Part shown: positions 1-8,690 of the stretch, piece after piece | How positions within the stretch are numbered: the first letter of the stretch is position 1 | How the letters are laid out: each line of letters starts with the position of its first letter | Source: Bacteroidota bacterium | Lineage (GTDB): Bacteria > Bacteroidota > Bacteroidia > B-17B0 > Aurantibacillaceae | Assembly: GCA_020162035.1 (NCBI GenBank) | Contig: JAIUNM010000021.1 | Span: forward strand, 1-61,596 | Length of the DNA: 61,596 nt | Reading direction: 5' to 3' | The notes under the pieces: model-generated | What the model was told of the DNA's origin: nothing | The model's input: only the letters and a program-made list of their open reading frames with translations | The model's database searches: none | Program-made: the position numbers and the translations under genes

Positions 1-77
1 CCACCGCTGTTGTCAATGTGAAGTTGAATTTTTGCTAAACCTCTAATAGCGTTTTTTAGTTTGTCTTGTTGTTCCAT
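1..77 (-). CDS. Partial ORF of unknown function, N-terminus only
   Basis: Reading leftwards from an ATG at 77, 25 codons remain open to the window edge (begins MEQQDKLKNAIRGLAKIQ). The protein is too short to assign. It starts downstream of the integrase, on the same strand, after about 150 nt of palindrome-rich DNA. That layout would suit the first ORF of a recombinase-associated cassette array, but this is inference. Confidence 0.45.
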   Translation of the reverse strand, partial: MEQQDKLKNAIRGLAKIQLHIDNSG

Positions 78-120
78 TTATAATGTTTATTGTCGTCCGA
101 AGCCGTTGTCCTAAAATGCC

Positions 121-137
121 CTATAACTTGTTTATAG
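121..137. repeat. Inverted repeat CTATAA-N5-TTATAG, possible recombinase core site
   Basis: The 6-5-6 palindrome CTATAACTTGTTTATAG lies about 90 nt beyond the integrase stop. A closely similar palindrome (GCTATAA-T-TTATAGC, 1354-1368) lies just upstream of the integrase start. Short inverted arms around a small spacer are the usual form of a tyrosine-recombinase core site. The function is inferred only from form and position. Confidence 0.4.
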
Positions 138-150
138 AACCGCTTTTATC

Positions 151-183
151 ACCCCACTACACACAATTTGGGTGTATTGGGGT
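151..183. terminator. Long imperfect hairpin downstream of the integrase
   Basis: Arms 151-162 (ACCCCACTACAC) and 172-183 (GTGTATTGGGGT) pair at 11 of 12 positions around a 9-nt loop. A short T run follows on the plus strand. It could be a transcription terminator or the folded part of an attachment site. The lack of a clear U tract on the integrase strand leaves this open. Confidence 0.4.
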
Positions 184-227
184 GGTTTTTATGGCTTGGT
201 TCTTTATTCAAAGTTAAACTATTTTTT

Positions 228-1319
228 CTATAATGTATCAAATGGCGAAACTATTTTTTGTAATTGCTTACTGCTTACATGCGTATAAATTTCTGTTGTT
301 TTTGTGCTGTTATGGCCCAACAACTCTTGTATATACCTTATGTCTGTTCCCGCTTCTAACAAATGTGTTGCGTAACTGTGCCGTAACCAATGTAAACTAA
401 CCGGTTTATTTATTTTACTTTTTAGCAATGCTTGTTTTAATACGTTGGCAATGCTTCGTTCGTCGTATTGGCTTATATTATCTTGCCCTTCAAACAACCA
501 TGTTTTTGGTTTATACGCTAAAAAATAGGTTCTTAAAAGTTCTAATATTTTTATTGATAGTGGTACTATTCTATCTTTTTTGCCTTTTGCTTTTCTTATT
601 ATAATTATGTTGCGCTTAGAGTCTATATCCGTTAATTTTAAATTTAATAATTCGCTTCTTCTTAAACCACAACTGTAAATTAAACTTAACATTGCCTTGT
701 GTTTAATGTTTCCTAAAGATTCTAATATTGTTTTAACTTCTTGCTTACTTAATACATTTGGTAATTTTTTTTCGCGCTTTGGCCTAAATATATTTTCTAT
801 GCTAAGCTTTTTGTTTTCTATTCTTATAAAATATAATTTAATTGCATTTATTATTTGGTTTTGGTACGATGCCGAAAGTTTATTTTTTAATATGTAATCG
901 TTATTAAAATTAATTAAATGCTGGTTTGTTATTTCGGATATTTCTATTGTTTTATGGTAAACTAAAAATTGTTTTAACGCATCGCAATACGTTTCAATTG
1001 TGTTATCGCTATACCTTGTGCTTTTCATCCACCTTCTTAATTCATTTACCGCAAATGAAATTTTTAATGGTGTTTCTTTTTCAGTTTTAATTTCTGTTTT
1101 AGTAGTATCGTTTTCTTTATTTATTAATGGTGCTACAAAATCTTTTTTTAAAAATGCTATTGTGTTTGCTTCGTTATTTGGTACATGCCACGCTCGTAAT
1201 GTTGCGCTCCATTTTCTTCCAATTGTGTTTTTTACTTGATTTTCTAGGGGCGAGTTTGAACTACAATAAATTACAATTCTACTTTCGTTTTTGTGTTGTA
1301 AAACTTTTGCGGTTTCCAT
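228..1319 (-). CDS. Tyrosine recombinase/integrase (XerC/XerD-like)
   Basis: This 363-residue site-specific recombinase has three parts. An N-terminal alpha/beta segment (about 1-65) is of a kind seen on Bacteroidota integrases. A SAM-like core-binding domain covers about 85-180. The catalytic domain covers about 190-355. The catalytic set is visible: Arg in SCGLRRSELL, Lys in KGKKDR, His and Arg in HWLRHSYATHLL, His in LLGHNS and the nucleophile Tyr in EIYTH. The insertion specific to integron IntI is absent. It starts at ATG 1319. Palindromes lie on both sides, and another ORF starts beyond its 3' end on the same strand, suggesting a mobile or cassette locus. It could instead be a solitary Xer-like protein; its substrate is unknown. 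Confidence 0.93.
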   Translation of the reverse strand: METAKVLQHKNESRIVIYCSSNSPLENQVKNTIGRKWSATLRAWHVPNNEANTIAFLKKDFVAPLINKENDTTKTEIKTEKETPLKISFAVNELRRWMKSTRYSDNTIETYCDALKQFLVYHKTIEISEITNQHLINFNNDYILKNKLSASYQNQIINAIKLYFIRIENKKLSIENIFRPKREKKLPNVLSKQEVKTILESLGNIKHKAMLSLIYSCGLRRSELLNLKLTDIDSKRNIIIIRKAKGKKDRIVPLSIKILELLRTYFLAYKPKTWLFEGQDNISQYDERSIANVLKQALLKSKINKPVSLHWLRHSYATHLLEAGTDIRYIQELLGHNSTKTTEIYTHVSSKQLQKIVSPFDTL

Positions 1320-1353
1320 ACTACTAATTTAAAATAAATAATAGCTACTACTT

Positions 1354-1368
1354 GCTATAATTTATAGC
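1354..1368. repeat. Perfect inverted repeat upstream of the integrase
   Basis: GCTATAA-T-TTATAGC, 35 nt upstream of the integrase ATG. It overlaps a second palindrome (ATAGC-N8-GCTAT, 1341-1358). Its core matches the palindrome at 121-137 beyond the other end of the gene. It may be a recombination site or an autoregulatory operator. About 85 nt of AT-rich DNA without a recognisable signal separates it from the next gene. Confidence 0.4.
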
Positions 1369-1456
1369 TTCGCCACCTCAGTCACATATTAAACCAAGTA
1401 TTTTAAACTAAAATAAATATAAATTTTTAAATTTCAAACCTAAAAGATTAAGATTT

Positions 1457-2149
1457 TTAAAACGAAATTTTTGCTTGCCAATATTTAAAACTTTTGGTTG
1501 TACCATCATCCATTTTAAAGTCGTAAGTAACAGGTGCTGCACCGTTTATTTCGAAATTTACTTTGGTTTTAAATGGCCCACCATGGTATGTAAAAGTATG
1601 GTATTCTCCATTTTCGCCACAAGGATCTATTTCGGCAGGTAAAGCTTGAATTAAGTTTTTTGTTAAGTTTTTTCCTATGTATGTTTCGTTAAGTTTATCT
1701 GCTTGCGTAACTATAATTTTTGCTTTTATGCCTGATTGCAAAAATTCATTTATAATTTCTTGCGATGTTTTATTCCACAGGGGTTCAATTACATTAATTC
1801 CTAAAGGGTTTAATTTATTTTCGCGATAAGATTTTACATCGGCTAAAAAAATATCACCAAAAATAAAATCGTTTACGCCTAATTTTTTAAAATGATTTAC
1901 AGCCTCTAACATTCCTTGCTCAAACGTTATTTTGTTTTTAGATAAAACAACGGGATATATTGGAATGCCAATACTTTGGGCTTGTTTTTCTAACAATTTT
2001 AATGGGATTGAATGAATTGATGAGGTTTGTGTTTCTTCATCTATTGTTGTTAATAATGAAATAATATTATACTCTTTTTGTAATAAAATTTTATGTAACG
2101 CAAGAGCCGAATCTTTACCCCCACTCCAATTAAATACTGCGTTTTTCAT
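1457..2149 (-). CDS. Dph6-related ATP pyrophosphatase (diphthine-ammonia ligase family)
   Basis: The 230-residue protein begins with the PP-loop NWSGGKDSALAL (about residues 6-17), which binds ATP in adenine-nucleotide alpha-hydrolase-like enzymes. The conserved PCGENGEYHTF region near residue 175 is typical of the Dph6/MJ0570 family. In eukaryotes and archaea the family amidates diphthine on EF2. Bacteria lack diphthamide, so the bacterial substrate is not known. The gene starts one base downstream of the sirtuin stop codon, so the two are probably co-transcribed. The family call is firm and the reaction is not. Confidence 0.9.
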   Translation of the reverse strand: MKNAVFNWSGGKDSALALHKILLQKEYNIISLLTTIDEETQTSSIHSIPLKLLEKQAQSIGIPIYPVVLSKNKITFEQGMLEAVNHFKKLGVNDFIFGDIFLADVKSYRENKLNPLGINVIEPLWNKTSQEIINEFLQSGIKAKIIVTQADKLNETYIGKNLTKNLIQALPAEIDPCGENGEYHTFTYHGGPFKTKVNFEINGAAPVTYDFKMDDGTTKSFKYWQAKISF

Positions 2150-2150
2150 T

Positions 2151-2849
2151 TTACTTAAACGCTTTAGTAATTGCTTCGTTTAACGAACTTACGCCTTGTG
2201 CGGCTTTTAATTTAATGTGTGTTAAATTGTTTATGTAATCTAAATTAAATGTGCCGGGGTCTACTAATATTTTTGGGGTATAAGCACTAACATAGGTTAA
2301 TAAATTTGCTGCAGGATATACGTTTAAAGATGTGCCTATAACAATAAACAAATCTGTATATTCTGTTTGTTGATATGCTGTATCCATTTGGGGCACATCT
2401 TCTCCAAACCAAACAATATGTGGCCTAAGTTGTGATTTTAATTCGCATAAATCTCCAATTTCAATGGTGTCTTTTTTTAAAGTATAAATTAAATCGGGGT
2501 TAAGGGTGCTTCTTGCCTTAATTAATTCGCCATGTAAATGTAAAACGTTTTTACTTCCTGCGCGCTCGTGCAAATCATCAACGTTTTGCGTAATTACATT
2601 TACTTCGTATTCATTTTCTAAACTTGCAATAAAGTAGTGCATGGCATTTGGTTGCACTTCATTTAATTGTTTACGCCTTTCGTTATAAAATTTTAAAACT
2701 AATTCTTTGTTTTTAACCCATGCTTCGGGCGTTGCCACATCTTCAACTTTATGGTTTTCCCATAAACCATCAGCATCTCTAAATGTTTTTATTCCACTAT
2801 CTGCACTTATTCCTGCTCCAGTAAAAACAATTATTTTTTTCTTAATCAT
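2151..2849 (-). CDS. cobB: NAD-dependent protein deacylase, sirtuin class III (CobB-like)
   Basis: This is a 232-residue sirtuin that removes acyl groups from lysine using NAD. Visible motifs are GAGISADSG, FRD, the NAD/catalytic TQNVDDLHERAG and HLHG, and WFGE. The FYNERRKQL segment carries the Tyr-x-x-Arg pair that in SIRT5 and E. coli CobB favours succinyl and malonyl groups. The zinc-ribbon Cys pairs normally found between HLHG and WFGE are mostly missing: one Cys remains where four are expected, so the protein probably folds without zinc. It overlaps no neighbour and sits in a minus-strand run with the Dph6-like gene. The acyl preference is inferred from residues only. Confidence 0.93.
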   Translation of the reverse strand: MIKKKIIVFTGAGISADSGIKTFRDADGLWENHKVEDVATPEAWVKNKELVLKFYNERRKQLNEVQPNAMHYFIASLENEYEVNVITQNVDDLHERAGSKNVLHLHGELIKARSTLNPDLIYTLKKDTIEIGDLCELKSQLRPHIVWFGEDVPQMDTAYQQTEYTDLFIVIGTSLNVYPAANLLTYVSAYTPKILVDPGTFNLDYINNLTHIKLKAAQGVSSLNEAITKAFK

Positions 2850-2852
2850 TAA

Positions 2853-3329
2853 TTATTTTGTAAGCGTAACATCATATTTTTTACACACACTATCAAGCCC
2901 TGCTCTCCACTCGTCAATTAATGTTCTGCCTTTATTTAAACATTCGTTTGCGTTTGCAATAATTACAGTGTCTTGTTTTTCTAGAGCTTCGGTAATTAAG
3001 CCAAATCCTTTTAATTGTAGGTTTGCACCTTCAATATATTTTTTATGTAAATTAACAAGTTCTGGTTGTGTTAGTTCTGCTTGAAATTTTTCTAATTCTT
3101 TACAAAACGTTGTGTAATTGGGTTTAACGTCTGATTGTATTTTTAAATACATTAATGAGTCGCTTTTATAATTTGCGCCACTAACTTCTTCATAGGCTCT
3201 AATTGCTTTTGTTTCCCAACCAGATGCTACAACAATTTTATTATTTATATAATCTAACAATTCTGTTTTAGTAGGGTTTGAACAACTAAACAACCCAATA
3301 ACTAAAAAAAATAATAGTGCTTTTTTCAT
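2853..3329 (-). CDS. Putative lipoprotein of unknown function
   Basis: A 158-residue protein with a short hydrophobic leader ending in the lipobox-like LFSCS, so Cys about 16 should be lipidated. The mature part is predicted mostly helical, rich in Lys and Glu, with no motif I recognise. It lies three bases upstream of the sirtuin gene on the same strand. The family is not identified. Confidence 0.75.
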   Translation of the reverse strand: MKKALLFFLVIGLFSCSNPTKTELLDYINNKIVVASGWETKAIRAYEEVSGANYKSDSLMYLKIQSDVKPNYTTFCKELEKFQAELTQPELVNLHKKYIEGANLQLKGFGLITEALEKQDTVIIANANECLNKGRTLIDEWRAGLDSVCKKYDVTLTK

Positions 3330-3366
3330 ATTAAAACGTTTAAGTAATTTACCAAATATACTGTTT

Positions 3367-4776
3367 TTAATTTATTGCTTCAAGCAAAACAACATTTTCT
3401 ACATGTGCCGTTTGCGGAAACATATCAACCGGTTGTGTTTTTACTATTTTATACTGGTTGCGCATTAAATCTAAGTCTCGAGCCTGTGTACTTGGGTTAC
3501 AACTTACATAAACAATTTTTTTAGGATTAGCTTTTAATAAAACCTCAACAACCTCGGGTGCCATGCCTGCACGAGGCGGGTCGGTTATTATAACATCGGG
3601 CTGGCCGTGTGTATTAATAAAATGTTCGTTTAATACGTTTTTCATATCGCCAGCAAAAAAATTGGTGTTATTAATTAAATTAAGTTCCGAATTTGCTTTG
3701 GCGTCTATAATTGCATCTTCTACATATTCAATTCCTATTACTTTTTTACAAAATTTTGCAACAAAATTTGCTATTGTACCTGTGCCTGTATATAAATCAT
3801 ATACGGTTTCGTTTCCGGTTAATCCAGCAAAACTGCGTGTAATTTTATAAAGCTCATAGGCTTGCTCTGAGTTGGTTTGATAAAAACTTTTTGCACTTAT
3901 TCTAAATTTTAAGTCTTCCATTTGTTCAGTAATATACGGGGTGCCATAAAACGTATGAAGCGTTAAATCATTTAATGTGTCGTTTCCTTTAGGGTTGTGG
4001 GCGTATTGTAAACTTGTAATATTTGGAAATTTATTTTTAAGATAGGTTAAAAGTTCAAACAATTCTTTTTCTAAATATTCAAAAACACTTATTACAACCA
4101 TTATTTCGCCGGTGCTTGTTGTTCGTATCATAAGTGTGCGTAAAAAATTTTGTTTATCTCTTATTTGAAAAAAACTTAAGTTGTTGTCTAAGGCATATTG
4201 TCTAATAGTATTTCTAATATCATTACTTAAACCTTTTTGTAAATAACAATGTTCTATATCTAAAACTTTATCAAATAAACCGGGTATATGAAAGCCAAGT
4301 GCGTTTTTGTTTTCAATTTGTTCGGCATTTTTTATTTCTTCGTTTGTAAGCCATTTTTTATTAGAAAAAGAAAACTCTAATTTGTTTCTATAATAATACG
4401 CCTCTTTGTTTCCTATTATTGGTTTAATTTCGCTAAACTCTAATTTTCCTATTCTTGTAAACGCATCAAAAACATATTTTTGTTTAAAATAAAGTTGTTT
4501 GGCGTAATTTAAATTTTGCCATTTACAACCTCCGCATGTTCCAAAATGTTTGCAACTAGGCTCTATCCTATCTTCTGATAATTTTTTAATTTGATGTACT
4601 TTCCCTTCGGCATAGCTGTTTTTTTTTCGATGCACCATTACATCAACAACATCGCCCGGTACCGCCCCATCAATAAACACAACTAAACCATCTTGTTTAG
4701 CAATTGCTTTTCCCTCGGTACTAATATCTACAACTTCTAAGTCTGAAATAACATAATTTTTTTTTATCTTGCTCAT
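3367..4776 (-). CDS. rlmD: 23S rRNA (uracil-5-)-methyltransferase, RlmD/RumA family
   Basis: At 469 residues this has the usual length of the TrmA/RlmD family, which methylates uridine C5 in RNA using SAM. Visible parts in order are an N-terminal TRAM domain (about 5-65), a 4Fe-4S motif with Cys in CKHFGTCGGCKWQ (about 76-88), a Rossmann methyltransferase with DLYTGTGTIANF, the TDPPRAG motif and the catalytic VYVSCNPSTQARDL. The fourth cluster Cys is probably in IEHCYLQ. It is divergent from cysQ with about 50 nt between the starts. The exact uridine (1939, 747 or another) cannot be read from the sequence. Confidence 0.95.
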   Translation of the reverse strand: MSKIKKNYVISDLEVVDISTEGKAIAKQDGLVVFIDGAVPGDVVDVMVHRKKNSYAEGKVHQIKKLSEDRIEPSCKHFGTCGGCKWQNLNYAKQLYFKQKYVFDAFTRIGKLEFSEIKPIIGNKEAYYYRNKLEFSFSNKKWLTNEEIKNAEQIENKNALGFHIPGLFDKVLDIEHCYLQKGLSNDIRNTIRQYALDNNLSFFQIRDKQNFLRTLMIRTTSTGEIMVVISVFEYLEKELFELLTYLKNKFPNITSLQYAHNPKGNDTLNDLTLHTFYGTPYITEQMEDLKFRISAKSFYQTNSEQAYELYKITRSFAGLTGNETVYDLYTGTGTIANFVAKFCKKVIGIEYVEDAIIDAKANSELNLINNTNFFAGDMKNVLNEHFINTHGQPDVIITDPPRAGMAPEVVEVLLKANPKKIVYVSCNPSTQARDLDLMRNQYKIVKTQPVDMFPQTAHVENVVLLEAIN

Positions 4777-4826
4777 GCTAAAGATTTACTTTAATTTTTA
4801 GTTTGTAAAATTAATTATTTAAACGA

Positions 4827-5642
4827 ATGCAAAAACTACTTCATACAGCAATAATTGCAGCCATTAACGCAGGAAATGAAATTTTACAAATTTACAATAC
4901 ACCTTTTACTATTAATTACAAAAGTGATAATACCCCAGTAACAAGTGCAGATAGGGCAGCCTCTAAACTTATTATTGAAACTTTGCAAACTTCTAACATT
5001 CCTGTTATTAGCGAAGAAGAAGATTTACCCAATTATGAAATTAGAAAAAACTGGAAAAATTTATGGATGGTTGACCCTTTAGATGGAACTAAAGAGTTTG
5101 TAAAACGTAATGGCGAGTTTACAGTTAACATTGCTTTAATTGAAAGCCAGCAACCTATAATTGGCGTTATTTATTCGCCTGTATTTAAACACTTGTATTT
5201 TGCCGCAAACACATTTGGGAGTTTTAAAATAAACGCACACAACGTTATTGAAATTATAAATAATAATTTAATAAATAATTTTGATGCAATACTAACTAAA
5301 GCAAAAGCAATTAAAACAAATACGCAAACAAAAGATTTTACAATAATTGCGAGTCGGTCTCACTTAAGCGCCGAATTAAATAACTATATAAAAAAATTAG
5401 AAAAGACAAAGGGACCAATAAAGTTAATTAATGTAGGAAGTAGTATAAAAATGTGTTGGGTGGCCGAAGGTATAGCAAACGAATACCCAAGATACGGCAC
5501 AACAATGGAGTGGGATACTGCAGCGGGGCATTGTATTTTAAACAACGCCGGCGGAACCATTGTAAGTTTAGAAAATAATTTGCCTTTAATATACAATAAA
5601 CAAAATTTAAAAAATCCAAACTTTATTGCAAAGAAAAATTAA
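4827..5642 (+). CDS. cysQ: 3'(2'),5'-bisphosphate nucleotidase
   Basis: A 271-residue inositol-monophosphatase-fold enzyme that hydrolyses PAP (adenosine 3',5'-bisphosphate), a by-product of sulfate activation. Metal-binding motifs are visible: SEEED (about 61-65), VDPLDGTKEF (about 84-93) and WDTAAGHCIL (about 229-238). TPVTSADRAA near residue 38 is also typical. The stop is followed after three bases by the start of a Crp/Fnr-type regulator, so the two genes probably form an operon. No sulfate-assimilation genes are in view. Confidence 0.93.
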   Translation: MQKLLHTAIIAAINAGNEILQIYNTPFTINYKSDNTPVTSADRAASKLIIETLQTSNIPVISEEEDLPNYEIRKNWKNLWMVDPLDGTKEFVKRNGEFTVNIALIESQQPIIGVIYSPVFKHLYFAANTFGSFKINAHNVIEIINNNLINNFDAILTKAKAIKTNTQTKDFTIIASRSHLSAELNNYIKKLEKTKGPIKLINVGSSIKMCWVAEGIANEYPRYGTTMEWDTAAGHCILNNAGGTIVSLENNLPLIYNKQNLKNPNFIAKKN

Positions 5643-5645
5643 ATC

Positions 5646-6230
5646 ATGAAAACATTTAGATTTAAAACATATCTTACAAGTAATGTTGAATCGCTAGAGT
5701 CAATTAACAAAGAACTTTTAAATAAATGTAAACAACAGCAATTTAAAAAAGGAGACTATTTATTACGCGAAGGGGAAATTAGTAAAACATCTTATTTTGT
5801 TGAAGATGGTTTGTTGCGACAATTTTCTGTTGATGATAAAGGAAAAGAACATGTAATACAATTTGCCCCCGAAAATTGGTTTATGGCAAATAGAGAGGGC
5901 GAGTGTTTTAATTTACCCTCATCATATAACATAGAGGCAATTGAAGACACAACCGTTTTTATAATAGAAAAAGAATTAATTGAAAATTTATCTAAAACAA
6001 ATTCGGTGTTTTTAAATTTTAATATTGAATTGTTACACAAACATATTGCCAGTTTACAAAAACGAATTACGCAACTACAAAGCAAAACAGCTAAAGAACG
6101 TTATTTAGATTTTATAAAAACTTACCCTGATGTTTTAATGCGCGTACCACAAACATATGTAGCTTCTTATTTAGGCATAACCCCCGAAAGTTTAAGCAGA
6201 GTAAGAAAAGAAATAAGTATAAACAAATAA
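5646..6230 (+). CDS. Crp/Fnr family transcriptional regulator
   Basis: A 194-residue protein with an N-terminal cyclic-nucleotide-binding-type beta-roll (about 25-120; KKGDYLLREGEISKTSYFVEDG) and a C-terminal winged helix (about 145-190; YVASYLGITPESLSRVRKEI contains the recognition helix). There is no Cys cluster, so it is not an FNR oxygen sensor, and the cAMP-binding Arg-Ser motif is not evident; the effector is unknown. It is co-transcribed with cysQ. Downstream is the pirin gene, which has its own promoter; small regulators of this type often sit next to pirin genes in Bacteroidota. Confidence 0.9.
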   Translation: MKTFRFKTYLTSNVESLESINKELLNKCKQQQFKKGDYLLREGEISKTSYFVEDGLLRQFSVDDKGKEHVIQFAPENWFMANREGECFNLPSSYNIEAIEDTTVFIIEKELIENLSKTNSVFLNFNIELLHKHIASLQKRITQLQSKTAKERYLDFIKTYPDVLMRVPQTYVASYLGITPESLSRVRKEISINK

Positions 6231-6270
6231 TTTCTTAACATACATCAATGTGTTTCGGTTATTACAGTTG

Positions 6271-6278
6271 TACCTTTG
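6271..6278 (+). promoter_or_regulatory. Bacteroidota -7 box for the pirin gene
   Basis: TACCTTTG matches the Bacteroidota -7 consensus TAnnTTTG exactly. A weak -33 candidate (TGTTTCG) lies at about 6251. Transcription would start near 6284, giving a leader of about 13 nt before ATG 6297. The box overlaps the TTG codon that would lengthen the pirin ORF, which argues for the ATG. Confidence 0.6.
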
Positions 6279-6296
6279 AGGTATAAAATTAATGTT

Positions 6297-7175
6297 ATGA
6301 AACAAAAAAATGTAGAAATAGTAGCAAAACCAAGTGAGCCACATTTTGTTGGCGATGGTTTTAGGGTGCACAACTTCATTCCTAGTTATCCAAGAATGAA
6401 TATGAAACGTATGGACCCATTTATTATGTTAGATTATAATTCTAAATATAATTTTCCGCCGTCTGAAATTCCTAAAGGAGTTGGTGTACACCCACATCGT
6501 GGATTTGAAACGGTAACTATTGCGTACCAAGGAAAAGTAGAACACCACGACTCATCGGGCGGTGGCGGAATTATTGGGAGTGGAGATGTACAGTGGATGA
6601 CTGCTGCAAGTGGAGTTTTACACAAAGAGTTTCACGAAACCGAATGGAGTAAAAAAGGTGGGGTTTTTCAAATGGTGCAACTGTGGGTTAATTTGCCTGC
6701 AAAAGATAAAATGAGTGCACCAAAATACCAATCTATTGTAAATAGCGAAATGGCTAAAGTTACGTTGCCTTTAAATGCAGGGGTTGTAGAAGTAATTGCC
6801 GGCGAGTTTAATGGAACAAAAGGAAGCGCAAGCACATTTAGTCCTTTAAACATTTTAAATGCAAAATTAAATAAAAATGGCAAAGTAAACTTTAATATGC
6901 CAAGTCATTTTAACACAGCGGTTTTGGTTATTGAAGGAGAAATTATTATAAATAATACTGAAAAGGTTGAAACAGATAATTTAGCGTTAATGGCTAACGA
7001 TGGCGAAAACTTTACCATAGAAGCAACCGAAAATGCAATTGTTTTAATTTTAAGCGGCGAACCATTAAACGAACCAATTGCAGCACATGGTCCGTTTGTT
7101 ATGAACACACAACAACAATTAATTGATGCGTTTAACGATTATAACACAGGTAAGTTTGGATATTTAGAAGATTAA
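6297..7175 (+). CDS. Pirin family protein
   Basis: A 292-residue bicupin. The N-terminal cupin carries the metal-site motifs GVGVHPHRGFETVT (two His) and EHHDSSGGGGIIGSGDVQWM, followed by SGVLHKEFHE. The C-terminal cupin starts near residue 185. Pirins bind iron; some are quercetinases, others redox-responsive regulators, and the sequence does not decide. I chose ATG 6297 over an in-frame TTG 21 nt upstream because that TTG lies inside the promoter -7 box. The upstream Crp/Fnr-type gene may regulate it. Confidence 0.92.
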   Translation: MKQKNVEIVAKPSEPHFVGDGFRVHNFIPSYPRMNMKRMDPFIMLDYNSKYNFPPSEIPKGVGVHPHRGFETVTIAYQGKVEHHDSSGGGGIIGSGDVQWMTAASGVLHKEFHETEWSKKGGVFQMVQLWVNLPAKDKMSAPKYQSIVNSEMAKVTLPLNAGVVEVIAGEFNGTKGSASTFSPLNILNAKLNKNGKVNFNMPSHFNTAVLVIEGEIIINNTEKVETDNLALMANDGENFTIEATENAIVLILSGEPLNEPIAAHGPFVMNTQQQLIDAFNDYNTGKFGYLED

Positions 7176-7273
7176 AACTTTAGTGCTTAAAATCATGGGT
7201 GATTTGTAATTTGTTTTCTTAGTAAATACAATATAAAATTGTTAATTTTAGGCTTTAAATTATTACAAATAAA

Positions 7274-8680
7274 ATGGAAAAATTTGATGTTACCATTATA
7301 GGTTCTGGCCCTGGTGGATATGTTGCAGCAATACGTTGTGCACAATTAGGAATGAAAACTGCTTTAATTGAAAAATACGCAACACTTGGTGGCACTTGTT
7401 TAAATGTTGGCTGCATTCCCTCTAAAGCACTGTTAGATTCGTCTGAACATTATTTTAATGCAGTAAATCATTTTGAAGAACATGGCATCGAAATAAAATC
7501 GCCAAAAGTTAATATAAAACAAATGATTGAACGTAAACGCGCTGTAATTAAAATGACCTGCGATGGTATTAGTTTTTTAATGAAAAAAAATAAAATTACA
7601 GTTTACACTGGCGTTGGAAGTTTTGAATCTAAAACAATATTAAATATTACTAAAGCAGACGGAACTAAAGAGCAAATAGAATCTGCTAAAACAATTATTG
7701 CTACAGGCTCAAAACCTTCATCGTTACCAGGTATTGAAATTGATAAAAAACGTATTATAACTTCAACCGAAGCATTAGAATTACAAGAAGTACCAAAACA
7801 CTTAATTGTAATTGGTGGTGGTGTTATTGGCTTAGAGTTAGGAAGTGTGTATGCACGCTTAGGCGCAAAAGTTTCTGTAGTTGAATTTATGGATAAATTA
7901 ATTCCTACAATGGATGCAGGTTTAGGAAAAGAATTACAACGCGTTTTAAAGAAAGATTTAAAAATTGAATTTTTTATGAAACACAAAGTAGAAAGTGTTG
8001 TTTCAAAAGGAAAAGAAGTTACCGTAATTGCCGATAATGGTAAAGGAGAAAAAATAGAAATTAAAGGAGATTACGTTTTAATGGCTGTAGGGCGTAAACC
8101 ATATACAGATGGTTTAAATGTTGAAAAAGCAGGCGTAAAATTAGATGCGAGAGGAAGGGTTGAAGTTGATGCACATTTAAAAACTAATGTAGATAACATT
8201 TATGCAATTGGCGATGTTGTTGTGGGTGCAATGCTTGCTCATAAAGCCGAAGAAGAGGGTGTTTATGTAGCCGAACAACTTGCCGGACAAAAACCTCACA
8301 TTAATTACAATTTAATTCCTGGTGTTGTTTACACTTGGCCAGAGGTTGCTGCTGTTGGCTTAACTGAAGAGCAATTAAAAGAAAAAGGCATAAAATACAA
8401 AGTAGGGTCGTTTCCTTTTAAGGCTAGTGGCCGAGCCCGTGCAAGCATGGATACTGATGGTTTTGTAAAAGTTTTAGCTGACGAAACAACCGATGAGGTT
8501 TTAGGTGTTCACATGATTGGCCCAAGAACTGCAGATATGATTGCTGAAGCTGTTGTAGCAATGGAATACAGAGCAAGCGCCGAAGATATTTCGCGTATTT
8601 GCCACGCACACCCAACATTTACCGAAAGCTTAAAAGAGGCAGCATTAGATGCAACAGGAAAAAGAGCTATTCATATTTAA
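7274..8680 (+). CDS. lpdA: Dihydrolipoyl dehydrogenase (E3)
   Basis: A 468-residue FAD disulfide oxidoreductase that reoxidises lipoamide in 2-oxoacid dehydrogenase and glycine-cleavage complexes. Visible are the FAD-binding GSGPGGYVAAIRCAQLG, the redox disulfide in GGTCLNVGCIPSKALL, the NAD-binding VIGGGVIGLELGSVYARLG, the second FAD motif NIYAIGDVV, and the C-terminal HAHPTFTESLKEA with the catalytic His. The length is normal. No E1 or E2 gene is adjacent. The PhnA/YjdM-like gene follows 10 bases later on the same strand. Confidence 0.97.
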   Translation: MEKFDVTIIGSGPGGYVAAIRCAQLGMKTALIEKYATLGGTCLNVGCIPSKALLDSSEHYFNAVNHFEEHGIEIKSPKVNIKQMIERKRAVIKMTCDGISFLMKKNKITVYTGVGSFESKTILNITKADGTKEQIESAKTIIATGSKPSSLPGIEIDKKRIITSTEALELQEVPKHLIVIGGGVIGLELGSVYARLGAKVSVVEFMDKLIPTMDAGLGKELQRVLKKDLKIEFFMKHKVESVVSKGKEVTVIADNGKGEKIEIKGDYVLMAVGRKPYTDGLNVEKAGVKLDARGRVEVDAHLKTNVDNIYAIGDVVVGAMLAHKAEEEGVYVAEQLAGQKPHINYNLIPGVVYTWPEVAAVGLTEEQLKEKGIKYKVGSFPFKASGRARASMDTDGFVKVLADETTDEVLGVHMIGPRTADMIAEAVVAMEYRASAEDISRICHAHPTFTESLKEAALDATGKRAIHI

Positions 8681-8690
8681 ATCATAAGCA

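Noticed and set aside
1..1370. Classical integron
   Set aside because: The integrase lacks the IntI-specific insertion, and the palindromes do not match the R'/R'' attC consensus. A different cassette system remains possible.
6276..6296. TTG start adding seven residues to pirin
   Set aside because: The codon lies within the -7 box TACCTTTG; ATG 6297 gives the normal N-terminus.
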